NCBI RefSeq assembly: GCF_001436025.1
Contig: NZ_AZEQ01000022.1
Span: forward strand, 1 to 35,787
DNA length: 35,787 bases
From: Limosilactobacillus mucosae DSM 13345
Lineage (GTDB): Bacteria > Bacillota > Bacilli > Lactobacillales > Lactobacillaceae
Direction: 5' to 3'
A program made the translations under genes and the position numbers. The notes under the pieces were generated by a model. It was not told the DNA's origin, did not search any database, and worked only from the letters and a program-made list of their open reading frames with translations. Positions 7,734-15,739 of the stretch are shown in pieces; positions within the stretch are counted from its first letter, which is position 1; each line of letters begins with the position of its first letter.

Positions 7734-7791
7734 GGTGGCTGATGATTAGTAATTGGCTGTTGGTGTGTCAGCTCTGAGAATGATATGTGAA

Positions 7792-7834
7792 AATAGCGCT
7801 ATAGCAGATGTAAGACCTGCTATAGCGCTATTTG
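7792..7834 (-). terminator. Terminator of the exporter gene, probably bidirectional
   Basis: A perfect 17-bp stem (AAATAGCGCTATAGCAG, 7792-7808, with 7818-7834) and a 9-base loop sit 8 bases beyond the exporter stop codon. Confidence 0.85.
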
Positions 7835-7841
7835 TCTTATT

Positions 7842-9278
7842 TTACTTATCTTGGTCAAGCAGCTCGAATGAATGCTTTTCCTTACCGATCTGCTTCCAGA
7901 TATCAATGATCAAAACATCCATAATCAAGGCGCCAATGATAAACAAAACATATGAATACTTGGTCCCAATGGCAGTCTGAACGACGGTGCTTTGGTGAGG
8001 CATTTGCGCAGCAGTGATTGCCAGAATCGTGGAGACACAGGCGGTTCCGATTGAGCCGGCATACTGCTGCAGTGTACTGAACAAGGCATTGCCGTCACCA
8101 ACCAGCTGCGGTTTTAGATGCTGCAGTCCATAGGTCATAACGTTGTTGAATAAGAAGCCGAAACCGACCATGTAGACCGCGTAAAAGATCGTCAGCGACC
8201 ACATTGAGAGATGGCTGCTGAATGCATACATCAAGATCACGGCCAGGTTGGTAAAAAGCGCGCCAAAGATCAGCGGCTTCTTGATTCCTGATTGATCCAG
8301 CAGGCGGCCAGTCAGCGGCAGTAGGACAGCTGAGATCAGTGCCCCGAGCAAGAGCATCAGACCAGCGACAAAAGAATTCTGGTGCAGCGTTAATTGAGCA
8401 CAGTTTGGCAAAAGGAACGTCATCCCGATTTGAATGAATTGAACCATGAAATACAGCAATAGACAGGGCAGATAGATCGGGTCAGCAAAGACATTGGTAT
8501 TGACCAGCGGGTGTTTGCGATGCGAGGTCAGGTAGCCGAATATAATCAAGGCAGCCAGTGCGATAATGACGTTTCCGTAAAAGGCCGGTGAGCCAAAGCC
8601 GCTGGTACCAACGCTGTTCAGCCCCATTTCCAGGCAGATGAAGCCAATGGCAACCAGCAGATACTGCAGAAACTGGAAATGGATGGTGGTTGGCTGATTG
8701 ATCTGCTGAATGTTGGCAATCCCGATCAGGCCTAAAATGATCCCAATTGGCAGGATGATCCAAAAAATTACGCGCCAGTTGATGAATTGATTAACCAGGC
8801 CGCCATAAGTTGGTCCTAAAGAAGGTGCCAGCCCGATTACCATTCCACCCAGGCCGGCGTAGGTTCCCTGCATGGCAAATGGAATCTGCTGCATAATGAC
8901 GAAAAACAGCAGCGGCATTGCCAGCCCAGTACTGATCCCTTGAATCAAACGGCCTAACAACAGCATCCACAGCTGAGGCGCCAGGGCACAAAGCAGACCG
9001 CCAGTGATAAATGCCAGAGTAGATGCAACAACCAAGCTGCGCAGTTTAAAGCGACGCTGCAGAAAGGCTGCCAGGACAACGGTTAGGGCGACGGTCAGCA
9101 GATAGCCGGTCGTGACCCATTGAACGGCATTTAGACTTTGGTGAAAATCACGCATCAAAGTTGGAAACGTAACATTCATTGAGGTTTCAACCAAGACACC
9201 GCAAAATGCCAGGCCAGCAATGCCAATAATTGACAGATTGTTTTTCTTGGTAACCTGATGTTCGTTCGTTTGCTCCAT
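7842..9278 (-). CDS. DHA2-family multidrug exporter (MFS, EmrB/QacA type)
   Basis: The 478-residue polytopic membrane protein has about 14 hydrophobic segments, the number expected of the DHA2 group. These proteins export drugs or bile-like compounds in exchange for protons. Motif C-like GLAPSLGPTYGG and the motif A-like GRLIQGISTG region can be seen in the first half. A second motif A-like GRLLDQSGIKK lies in the middle. I place the start at MEQTNE (9278) because AGAAAGGAG lies just upstream of it. An ATG 51 bases further up lies within the leader hairpin and lacks a ribosome site. Expression may be controlled by the leader terminator at 9304-9351. The substrate is unknown. Confidence 0.88.
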   Translation of the reverse strand: MEQTNEHQVTKKNNLSIIGIAGLAFCGVLVETSMNVTFPTLMRDFHQSLNAVQWVTTGYLLTVALTVVLAAFLQRRFKLRSLVVASTLAFITGGLLCALAPQLWMLLLGRLIQGISTGLAMPLLFFVIMQQIPFAMQGTYAGLGGMVIGLAPSLGPTYGGLVNQFINWRVIFWIILPIGIILGLIGIANIQQINQPTTIHFQFLQYLLVAIGFICLEMGLNSVGTSGFGSPAFYGNVIIALAALIIFGYLTSHRKHPLVNTNVFADPIYLPCLLLYFMVQFIQIGMTFLLPNCAQLTLHQNSFVAGLMLLLGALISAVLLPLTGRLLDQSGIKKPLIFGALFTNLAVILMYAFSSHLSMWSLTIFYAVYMVGFGFLFNNVMTYGLQHLKPQLVGDGNALFSTLQQYAGSIGTACVSTILAITAAQMPHQSTVVQTAIGTKYSYVLFIIGALIMDVLIIDIWKQIGKEKHSFELLDQDK

Positions 9279-9303
9279 AAAAATCAAATTCTCCTTTCTC
9301 AAA

Positions 9304-9351
9304 TAAAAAAACTGACACTGGGAAGGCAAAAATGCTTTTCCTAGTGTCAGT
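9304..9351 (-). terminator. Terminator-like hairpin in the leader of the exporter gene (candidate attenuator)
   Basis: On the reverse strand ACTGACACT (9351-9343) pairs perfectly with AGTGTCAGT (9319-9311). Partial inner pairing and seven T residues follow. It lies between a promoter and the exporter ribosome site, so transcripts should stop unless the hairpin is avoided. Confidence 0.7.
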
Positions 9352-9387
9352 CTGACTTACGGATATACAAGCGAAAGTTATATCTTA

Positions 9388-9417
9388 ACTATACCACTTT
9401 CAAAAATTTTTCGTAAA
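9388..9417 (-). promoter_or_regulatory. Promoter of the exporter gene
   Basis: On the reverse strand TTTACG (9417-9412), an 18-base spacer and TATAGT (9393-9388). The transcript would start near 9381, giving a leader of about 100 bases that contains the hairpin. Confidence 0.45.
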
Positions 9418-9598
9418 TTAGAAAATTATGATAATTAGGACTCAAACCGGTCAAATGTCTTGCCCAAGCAGGTTATGAGCGAATGGGACATAACGCCTGG
9501 CTGGATTGACAATAACCTCGTAAAGATTTACTAGACGCGTCGCTCAAACACTCTGATCGGATCTTGAACGGCAAATATTGTGGGACGATTTCAAACAG

Positions 9599-9748
9599 TC
9601 GTTGCCTAGCCGTATTGGAAAGCTCCGGACTGTGGGCTCTGGATTATCGTTGCCTTCAGTCGTTGCCTAGCCGCACTGAGAAGTTTTACATCCGCGTCAC
9701 CTGTCCAAGGCGGTTTTATCGTTGCCTAGACGCGTTGGGAGGCTCCGG
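9599..9748 (-). repeat. Three-unit, roughly 60-bp repeat array at the hesB 3' end
   Basis: TCGTTGCCTAG recurs at 9599, 9660 and 9719, spaced 61 and 59 bases. Units one and three match over 30 bases (through CTCCGG) with about five differences. A fourth partial core (TCGTTGCC) is at 9647. The stop codon of the HesB-like gene lies inside the core of the third unit. Confidence 0.75.
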
Positions 9749-10085
9749 TTGTCGCGTCCAGTCTTGAGCCATCATTCGGCGTAAAGTGCATCAATGGGCC
9801 ATCAACCTGCGCGTCATAGTCGATTGCGACGTCCAGACCATTGAAAAACCAGTAGTCAAAGGCCTGAATATAGTAATGAATGCCATCGATGACTTGATCA
9901 ACGACGGGGTCAACGGGATGATCACAGCGGCCGATGCCTTGTGAAAAACCTTGATGGGCATTGGTTTCGCCATAGCCTTTGCCAAACAGTTTGATGCCGT
10001 TGCCAGGCTTAAGATGCATTTCGTTTTGAAACCATTCGCTGGCTTGCGGGGTCATGGTAATCTTGGTTAATTTCTTTTCAGTCAT
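9726..10085 (-). CDS. HesB/YadR-like iron-sulfur biogenesis family protein
   Basis: The 119-residue protein begins KITMTPQASEWFQNEMHLKPGNGIKLFGKGYG, typical of the HesB/YadR/YfhF group of lactobacilli, related to A-type iron-sulfur carriers. Further family segments are DGIHYYIQAFDYWFFNGLDVAIDYD. Only one cysteine (IGRCDHP) is present and the C-terminal CGC of true IscA is absent, so cluster binding is doubtful. The last ten residues (DATTGASQRV) come from the repeat array and may replace the original end. A strong AAGGAAGG precedes the ATG. It is divergent from the glutamate-cysteine ligase gene. Confidence 0.8.
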   Translation of the reverse strand: MTEKKLTKITMTPQASEWFQNEMHLKPGNGIKLFGKGYGETNAHQGFSQGIGRCDHPVDPVVDQVIDGIHYYIQAFDYWFFNGLDVAIDYDAQVDGPLMHFTPNDGSRLDATTGASQRV

Positions 10086-10244
10086 AAGAAAGCGCCTTCC
10101 TTAAAATGTTTGCCTTTAGCCTAACATGATACCAGCAGTTTGTCGCCTGGCTTGCTTGATAAATCGTAAATTTGATTAAAAAGTTGGTTGCTTGGATTTT
10201 ACAGCAGTAATTTTTTAATAACCGACCCCATTTTTTTAAAGTTT

Positions 10245-10253
10245 TGCTAAAAT
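10245..10253 (+). promoter_or_regulatory. Extended -10 promoter upstream of gshA
   Basis: TGCTAAAAT is an extended -10 element. No good -35 box lies 17 bases upstream. The transcript would start near 10260, about 150 bases before the gene. Confidence 0.4.
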
Positions 10254-10277
10254 AGGGTGTTGAAGAAACAACCACCG

Positions 10278-10313
10278 AGATCTGCATTCCTGAACAGGCG
10301 GCTGATCTTTTTT
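10278..10313 (+). terminator. Terminator-like hairpin in the gshA leader
   Basis: AGATC (10278-10282) pairs with GATCT (10304-10308) around inner GC/GC and CCT/AGG pairs, followed by six T residues. It lies about 95 bases before the gshA start and downstream of the putative promoter. It could be an attenuator, or the end of a short transcript. Confidence 0.5.
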
Positions 10314-10408
10314 GATTGCGTGCTATTTTAATTCCACTGACTGGCAGCGCGCGATCGATGTCTAAGTGATGAGTCAGCATCAAGACATTGGTTGAAGGGG
10401 GAAAAATT

Positions 10409-11932
10409 ATGGCTGAAAAGCAAGCCAAACTATTGAAAATGCTGAGTGAGGGATCATTAAACGAGCGGATGTTTAATGCCAGCTTTGGTCTGCGCCTGGA
10501 AGAGCACCGGATTTTAACCAATGGCCGGGCCAGTCGCTACGAATATCCCAAGAACCTCAGCTCACGCAAAACCAATCCATATCTTTTGAGCGGCTTTTCC
10601 GATAATTTAATGGAATTTACCACGCCAATCGTCAGAGGGAGCAAGGCCACCTGTCAACAGTTAAAGGTCTTAGAACAGATCGTTGACAGTCAGCTGCATG
10701 AAGATGAACGGATCTGGCCATTGAGTCTGGCACCAGCACCAGAGTATCAGCACGATCTGGAATATGTCGGCAACAACTGCTCACAGCCGTGGAACAAGGA
10801 ATACACCAACTACCTGCGCGAAAAATATGGCATTAAGCGGATGATGCTGGGAGGCGCGCACATTGGCTTTAACCTGGACCAAGAGCTGCTCAACACCTTG
10901 TATGACGAGACTTTTAAGGACGATTTTGCCAGCCAGGCCGATTTCCAAAACGCGGTCTACTTCAAAATGGCCCAGTGCTTCTGTCTATGGCGGTGGCTGT
11001 TTACCTATCTATACGGTGCCAGTCCGGTTTCAGAAGCCGTTGAACACGATATGCCAGAACACATCAATCTGCCAGTGCGCAGCTTCCGTAACAGTACTTA
11101 TGGATACGATAACCTACCTGATGAGCGCCCCAGCTATGCAAGTCTGGAAAGCTTTGTCGACCAGATCTCAAAGTTTTTGGAGGATGGTACTTACTATGGT
11201 CCGCAAGAATTCTTTGGTCCGGTTCGGCTGCACGGTAAGCATGATGATGACAGCCTGCGCCAGATCGTCAAAGATGGGATTCAATTTATCAGTTTTCGTT
11301 CATTTGATCTGGATCCATTTGCTAAAGGCGGGATCAGTGAAGATACGCTGAATTTCTTAGAGCTGTTTATGATTTACACGTTGGTTTCGCCAATGCCGGA
11401 AAACCTTAGTGAAAAACTAAACCAGGCAATTGAGCGCAATAATGAGGTCGCTTTGCAGGCACCAGATGAACAGACTGACTGGATGCGTGATGAGGCCATG
11501 GAATTGATTGAACGTCTGGAACAATTCTGCAGTCAGTTCAATGCACCGCGCGAATACAAGCTGGCCTTGAGTTTCGTTAAGCGGCGGGTAGAAGATCCAA
11601 CGCTGACGATCGGTGGCCAGGTAGCGGAAAAACTGGCGAAGGGTGACCTGTTGAGTTTTGGCCTTAAGATTGCCAATGACCGCTATACCAGTTTCGTACG
11701 CTCGCCACATCCATTGCAGGCGTTGGCTGGCCAGTATTCCGACAGTGTTCAAAAATTGATTAAGATTGCCATCATGAGCGGGGTCCACGTTGATTTTGAA
11801 AATCCCTTAAAGCTCAGTGTCGGTAATCGGGTTGAAACTTTTGACGCGCAGGCTGATCTTGATCTTTCCCGCGGTGCTTTGGATTACTTGTTGAACCTGT
11901 TCCCAGAATTAGAAGGCAATTTAGCTGAATAG
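10409..11932 (+). CDS. gshA: Glutamate-cysteine ligase
   Basis: The 507-residue enzyme joins glutamate and cysteine to gamma-glutamylcysteine with ATP, the first step of glutathione synthesis. It corresponds to the GCS domain of GshAB/GshF. Recognisable parts are GRASRYEYPKNLSSRKTNPY near the N-terminus, DFSDN-like SGFSDNLMEFTTP, GAHIGFNL and SFRSFDLDPFAKGG. The C-terminal ATP-grasp domain of bifunctional GshF is absent, and no gshB lies nearby, so the cell may stop at the dipeptide or use another gene. The start at 10409 is chosen because GAAGGGGG (10394-10401) lies 7 bases before it. A longer start at 10388 lacks a site. A terminator follows directly. Confidence 0.92.
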   Translation: MAEKQAKLLKMLSEGSLNERMFNASFGLRLEEHRILTNGRASRYEYPKNLSSRKTNPYLLSGFSDNLMEFTTPIVRGSKATCQQLKVLEQIVDSQLHEDERIWPLSLAPAPEYQHDLEYVGNNCSQPWNKEYTNYLREKYGIKRMMLGGAHIGFNLDQELLNTLYDETFKDDFASQADFQNAVYFKMAQCFCLWRWLFTYLYGASPVSEAVEHDMPEHINLPVRSFRNSTYGYDNLPDERPSYASLESFVDQISKFLEDGTYYGPQEFFGPVRLHGKHDDDSLRQIVKDGIQFISFRSFDLDPFAKGGISEDTLNFLELFMIYTLVSPMPENLSEKLNQAIERNNEVALQAPDEQTDWMRDEAMELIERLEQFCSQFNAPREYKLALSFVKRRVEDPTLTIGGQVAEKLAKGDLLSFGLKIANDRYTSFVRSPHPLQALAGQYSDSVQKLIKIAIMSGVHVDFENPLKLSVGNRVETFDAQADLDLSRGALDYLLNLFPELEGNLAE

Positions 11933-11947
11933 CAAAAAGCAGTTGGG

Positions 11948-11978
11948 AGGCGCGCCCTGAATAGGGAAGCGCCTTTTT
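11948..11978 (+). terminator. Rho-independent terminator of gshA
   Basis: AGGCGC/GCGCCT and inner CCCT/AGGG pairs around a GAAT loop, followed by five T residues. Confidence 0.92.
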
Positions 11979-12026
11979 ACGTCATGGTGGCTGTATTGAT
12001 TCTTAACGACGAAAGGACGATGGATT

Positions 12027-12953
12027 TTGCGTAAGCTTGGAATTATTGGACTTGGCAATGTTGGCGCGCTGCTGGCCAATTTGCTGGTGGCACGGCAGAT
12101 TGTTGATGAGCTGGTTTTGATTGACACCAACAGTGATCTGGCAGTCGGATTGCAAAATGATCTGCTTGATGGTATGTCGGCACTGGCAGTTCAGCCAACG
12201 ATTAAAGTACAGGATTACGCGGCGCTCAAGGATGCAGATGCCGTTGTCTTGGCAATTGGTAATGCGGAATTGTTAAAAGAGCAACGATTTGCCGAATTGA
12301 CCGATGTCGGGAAGATGATGCGCCAGATTGCACCGCAGATCAAGCAGAGCGGCTTTAGCGGGGTACTGCTCAACCTGGCTAATCCCAACGAGGCAGCCAC
12401 GGCCTATCTGCAATATTTAACGGAACTGCCGCGGCCAAAAGTAATCGGGCTGGGAACGGTTCTGGATACCGCGCGCCTGCATCGAGCAATTGCCGATCAG
12501 GTCCATGTCGCGCCCAGTGCGGTGACTGGCTTTGTCTATGGTCAGCATGATGGTGAGGCCGTGCCAATCTGGTCAACGTTTCGCATCAATGGCCAACCAT
12601 TGGAAAAGCCGGTAATGGGGCAAAAAATCGACCCACACCAAAGCGAGATTCAGGCTAAACTGAATGGCTGGTATGCAATCAAAGGTCAAGGCCAAGACGT
12701 CAGTGGGATGGCATTATGGACGATGCGGATTTTGCAGGCAGTCTTGTCAGATGAACAGGTCAGTTTTCCCGTGGCGCTTTATCAGCCGCAGTATCAAAGT
12801 TATCTGAGTTTTGCCGCGCAGCTTGGTCGACAGGGCGTTGGCAACTATACGCTTTTGCCATTACGACCATTGGAGGAAGATCAGCTCAAAGTCGCGGCCC
12901 AAAACATTCAAGATCAGTTAAACATCTTGCTGGAACTGCCAACTGAGGACTAG
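12027..12953 (+). CDS. L-2-hydroxyisocaproate dehydrogenase / L-lactate dehydrogenase family protein
   Basis: The 308-residue NAD-dependent 2-hydroxyacid dehydrogenase has the Rossmann motif GLGNVG (residues 8-13) and LIDTN for NAD. LLNLANPNE stands where LDHs have NPVD. GTVLDTARLHR contains the catalytic Asp and substrate-binding Arg, and YGQHDGEAVPIWS carries the catalytic His. The short mobile loop (NAELLKEQRFAEL) and the overall pattern are nearer to L-HicDH than to lactate dehydrogenase, which suggests branched 2-oxo acids as substrates. The start is TTG, 9 bases after GAAAGGA. An overlapping ATG at 12020 is out of frame and stops at once. It stands alone after the gshA terminator. Confidence 0.85.
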   Translation: MRKLGIIGLGNVGALLANLLVARQIVDELVLIDTNSDLAVGLQNDLLDGMSALAVQPTIKVQDYAALKDADAVVLAIGNAELLKEQRFAELTDVGKMMRQIAPQIKQSGFSGVLLNLANPNEAATAYLQYLTELPRPKVIGLGTVLDTARLHRAIADQVHVAPSAVTGFVYGQHDGEAVPIWSTFRINGQPLEKPVMGQKIDPHQSEIQAKLNGWYAIKGQGQDVSGMALWTMRILQAVLSDEQVSFPVALYQPQYQSYLSFAAQLGRQGVGNYTLLPLRPLEEDQLKVAAQNIQDQLNILLELPTED

Positions 12954-13045
12954 GTTAGGGCGTTTCGTTAATTGATTATCCTAAATTTAGATTGTCGATT
13001 TTGCTGATAAAAGTCGATCCAGTATTTTAGCTGATCGCATCAATC

Positions 13046-13089
13046 AAAAAGATCATCACGGTCGCGTTAGGCTCGGGATGATCTTTTTT
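13046..13089 (+). terminator. Terminator between convergent genes
   Basis: AAAAAGATCATC (13046-13057) pairs perfectly with GATGATCTTTTT (13077-13088). A or T runs on both sides mean it can serve the dehydrogenase gene and, from the other strand, the LOG-family gene. Confidence 0.85.
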
Positions 13090-13190
13090 AGTTTGCAGGC
13101 ATAATTGAAGATTGGCGCAGACAGTAAATACGCATACTGGCGTGGTTGTTTGAGGTGAGTTTGCCAGAGTGATTCCCAAGCTGGTCTAAT

Positions 13191-13760
13191 TTAGCGGTAC
13201 TGTCGGCGGGCTGGCGCATGGTAATGGTTCATAAACTTCATCAAGTCGTCAAATGAATGGGCGAAATGGATCGCGTCCAGGTATGACTGTTCCAAAAAGC
13301 CAGTGTCGTGCATGCGTCGCAACATATTACGTAGGGGGTCATAAAAACCGTTGACGTTATAAAGCGCGGTTGGTTTAGCGTTATCGCCTAAGGACATCCA
13401 TGAAAAGGCCTCGCTGATTTCTTCCAACGTGCCGATTCCACCGGGCAGCGCCACCAGTCCGTCCGCGAGATCCATCATCAAATCTTTGCGCACGTCCATG
13501 TTAGAAACGATTTTAAGATCCTCAACGCGGTCCAGTGCGGTTTGGCGTTCGTATAGCTGTCTGGTGATGACGCCATGGACTTTGCCGCCATTATCCAGCA
13601 CGGCATTGGCAATCACGCCCATGGTTCCGTATTTGCCACCGCCATAGACCAGTTCAATGCCATTTTGCGCCATCTTTTTGCCAAACGCCGCGGCCCTTGC
13701 TTGGTAGATGGGATCATTGCCTAGATGCGCGCCACAGTAAACGGCTAAACTCTTAATCAT
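13191..13760 (-). CDS. LOG-family protein (TIGR00730), nucleotide 5'-monophosphate phosphoribohydrolase-like
   Basis: The 189-residue Rossmann-like protein carries both family signatures: GGGKYGTMG (residues 40-48) and PGGIGTLEE (106-114). Arg91-Lys92 precede the second. Family members split nucleoside monophosphates into base and ribose 5-phosphate (LOG activity in plants and several bacteria). The bacterial role in lactobacilli is not known. I place the start at MIKSLAVYCG (13760), with GGAAAGAAG just upstream. An ATG 18 bases earlier overlaps that site. It is transcribed alone. Confidence 0.9.
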   Translation of the reverse strand: MIKSLAVYCGAHLGNDPIYQARAAAFGKKMAQNGIELVYGGGKYGTMGVIANAVLDNGGKVHGVITRQLYERQTALDRVEDLKIVSNMDVRKDLMMDLADGLVALPGGIGTLEEISEAFSWMSLGDNAKPTALYNVNGFYDPLRNMLRRMHDTGFLEQSYLDAIHFAHSFDDLMKFMNHYHAPARRQYR

Positions 13761-13779
13761 CAAATCGCTTCTTTCCATT

Positions 13780-14110
13780 TGGTTTTACCTTAATTGTAAA
13801 CTGATTGATCCTTTGCGGCTGATGTTTTATCAAAGATGAGAATTGGTCAGCAGTTTTAACTGCATCGCACCGGTTGTCGACGAACAGACACTGGTGGAAA
13901 CAACTGCTTTGAGGACTCCTTATCATGTGTCGAACACTCGTCAGCCACATTTGCCATTGAAATCGCCACAGCCTTTGGAAAATCAGGAGGCCCACCGAAC
14001 TCATCTGTACCATCAAACCAGCTTAAGTTAAATTGTTCCAAACTTATTTCAATGGCGACCCGCAAAACAATCTCAATTAATCAAACCAGTGCCATCGCTA
14101 AGACTGAAGG
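13780..14110 (-). pseudogene. Possible decayed gene between the LOG and DUF4828 genes
   Basis: This gap has two overlapping reverse frames that look partly protein-like: one reading MRVAIEISLEQFNLSWFDG (from about 14065) and one reading DAVKTADQFSSLIKHQPQ further down. Neither has a ribosome site or a recognisable domain. A frameshifted small gene is possible, but so is chance. Confidence 0.2.
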
Positions 14111-14113
14111 CAA

Positions 14114-14144
14114 TAAAAAAACGGCGTCCGTCGCGGAACGTCGT
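14114..14144 (-). terminator. Rho-independent terminator of the DUF4828 gene
   Basis: On the reverse strand ACGACGTTCCG and CGGACGCCGT form an imperfect GC-rich stem with a CGA loop, followed by seven T residues. It lies about 25 bases past the stop codon. Confidence 0.8.
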
Positions 14145-14167
14145 GAATTAGACATAACGTAATCGAA

Positions 14168-14536
14168 TTAATTATTGCACGGTTGAATATAGTATACTTG
14201 GTCATCGGCTTCATCGATCAGCTTGGCGGGGCGCTGTTCATTGGCTTGGATCGTAATGTGATAGCCAAACTTATCCAAGTAGACGAGTTGCTCAGTGCTG
14301 ACCTGCTGAACGGTAGCCGGAATCAATTGGTTGTCGATTCCCAGCTTGAGTTCTGGTGAGATCGTAATAATGTGCGAACGGTCACGCTCTTCATCATAGT
14401 ATTTCCAGGTACCGGCATAGAAAACGGGCAAGGCCGCGACGGGATGATTCTGTTTCTTAGATCGGCTGAAACCAAACGAACTGGTGATTCCAGCCATTAG
14501 TCCCGCACCGAAAAGCAACATTCCTTTTTTCTTCAT
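14168..14536 (-). CDS. DUF4828-family membrane-anchored protein
   Basis: The 122-residue protein begins with a Lys-rich end and one hydrophobic segment ([18 protein letters not shown]), probably an uncleaved anchor. A small outside domain follows with [32 protein letters not shown] and [16 protein letters not shown], the pattern of DUF4828 proteins of lactobacilli. The function of the family is not known to me. The start is placed at the ATG 14536, 10 bases after AAGGGG. A TTG three codons earlier is too close to that site. It is divergent from the oxidoreductase gene. Confidence 0.8.
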   Translation of the reverse strand: MKKKGMLLFGAGLMAGITSSFGFSRSKKQNHPVAALPVFYAGTWKYYDEERDRSHIITISPELKLGIDNQLIPATVQQVSTEQLVYLDKFGYHITIQANEQRPAKLIDEADDQVYYIQPCNN

Positions 14537-14694
14537 TCTGCTCAATCCCCTTCAATTTAACTTGATTTTTCATTTGATCATAAATTTACGATTTTAATTA
14601 TACACAGCTTTGTGTTATAGAAAGATTTCATTTCTGTTAAAAACTGAAAATAATTGTTAGAATGAAACGTAGCAATTGTAAAGGAGTGATCGAA

Positions 14695-15705
14695 TTGCTG
14701 AAATTGGGGATTATTGGAACTAACATTATTACTGATCAAATGCTTGACGCGGCTAAAACCACGGGCAAGTACGAACTGACGGCGGTTTACTCGCGAACTG
14801 AGGAACATGCTGAAAAGTTCGGCAAGCCATATGGAGCCACGCAGTTTTTTGACAGTTTGGAAGATTTCTTTGATGAAGGCGACTTTGACGTGGTCTACGT
14901 TGCCTCACCAAACAGCCTGCACTATGAACAGGTTCGCTTAGCAATCGAAAATGACAAATTCGTAATTGTTGAAAAGCCTGCCTTTGTCAACCCAAACGAA
15001 TTTGAGGGCATTGAATCGCTTTTGGCAGCCCACCCAAAGGCCCGTGTCGTTGAAGCTGCTCGTCACATTCACACGGGTCTTTTCCATGCGGCTGAAGAAC
15101 AGCTCAAGCAGATGCCGGTTATTCAAGGTGCCAACATTACGGTAATGAAGTATTCTTCTCGCTATGACAAGGTAATTGCCGGCGACAAGCCATATCCAAA
15201 CATCTTCACGGCTGAATTTGCCGGTGGGGCATTGATGGACCTGGGTGTTTACGCTGTTTATGGTGCCGTTACTCTGTTTGGCGTTCCGGACAGTGTCGTG
15301 CTGTTCCCAACGATGGTCGCAAGCGGTGTTGATGGGATGGACACCGCCATTTTGAAGTATGACAAGTTTGCCGTAACGCTGAACTTTGGTAAGACGGCCA
15401 ACTCGCATCTGGTTTCTGAAGTGTACGGTCTTAAGGATACGCTGGTCTTTGACTCAATCTTTGACACGACCAAAGTAACCTACTATGACAGTGAAAAGCA
15501 GGCCCACCCACTGGAAGCCAAATTTTATGAAAACTCAATGGTTGATGAGCTTAACGATTTTGCTGATCTGTTCAATGATCCGGAAAATCCAGAACAACAG
15601 GCTAAATATCGTCGCTGGTTCGATCTGGCGCGCAAGGTCAACACGGTAATGTATGATCTGCGTCGCTCGGCTGAATTGACTTTCCCAGCTGACGATAATC
15701 GTTAG
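14695..15705 (+). CDS. Gfo/Idh/MocA-family NAD(P)-dependent oxidoreductase
   Basis: The 336-residue protein has an N-terminal Rossmann fold (LGIIGTNIITDQML, an unusual glycine loop) and the family hallmark EKP at residues 93-95. Next come AARHIHTG and the C-terminal substrate domain with GGALMDLGVYAVYGA. Members oxidise or reduce sugars, inositols or related compounds. The substrate cannot be told from the sequence. The true start is most likely TTG at 14695, 7 bases after AAAGGAG (14681-14687). An ATG at 14662 lies upstream of that site. Strongly biased codons suggest high expression. The helicase gene follows after 34 bases, so the two may be co-transcribed. Confidence 0.87.
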   Translation: MLKLGIIGTNIITDQMLDAAKTTGKYELTAVYSRTEEHAEKFGKPYGATQFFDSLEDFFDEGDFDVVYVASPNSLHYEQVRLAIENDKFVIVEKPAFVNPNEFEGIESLLAAHPKARVVEAARHIHTGLFHAAEEQLKQMPVIQGANITVMKYSSRYDKVIAGDKPYPNIFTAEFAGGALMDLGVYAVYGAVTLFGVPDSVVLFPTMVASGVDGMDTAILKYDKFAVTLNFGKTANSHLVSEVYGLKDTLVFDSIFDTTKVTYYDSEKQAHPLEAKFYENSMVDELNDFADLFNDPENPEQQAKYRRWFDLARKVNTVMYDLRRSAELTFPADDNR

Positions 15706-15739
15706 ACATCAACTGACTAAATTAAAGGATGGATATCTG

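Noticed and set aside
9599-9748. CRISPR array suggested by the roughly 60-bp spacing
   Set aside because: The conserved core is only 11 bases and the sequence between the cores is itself partly repeated. There are three units and no cas genes.
9564-9767. Forward open frame across the repeat array
   Set aside because: It arises from the repeats in the antisense direction of the HesB-like gene end. It has no ribosome site and no protein-like pattern beyond the repeats.
10078-10521. Reverse frame overlapping the gshA start and leader
   Set aside because: It covers the start of a certain gene on the other strand and lacks a ribosome site.
14578-14808. Reverse frame overlapping the oxidoreductase start
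   Set aside because: It lies across the promoter region and the first codons of a well-supported gene. It has no ribosome site.
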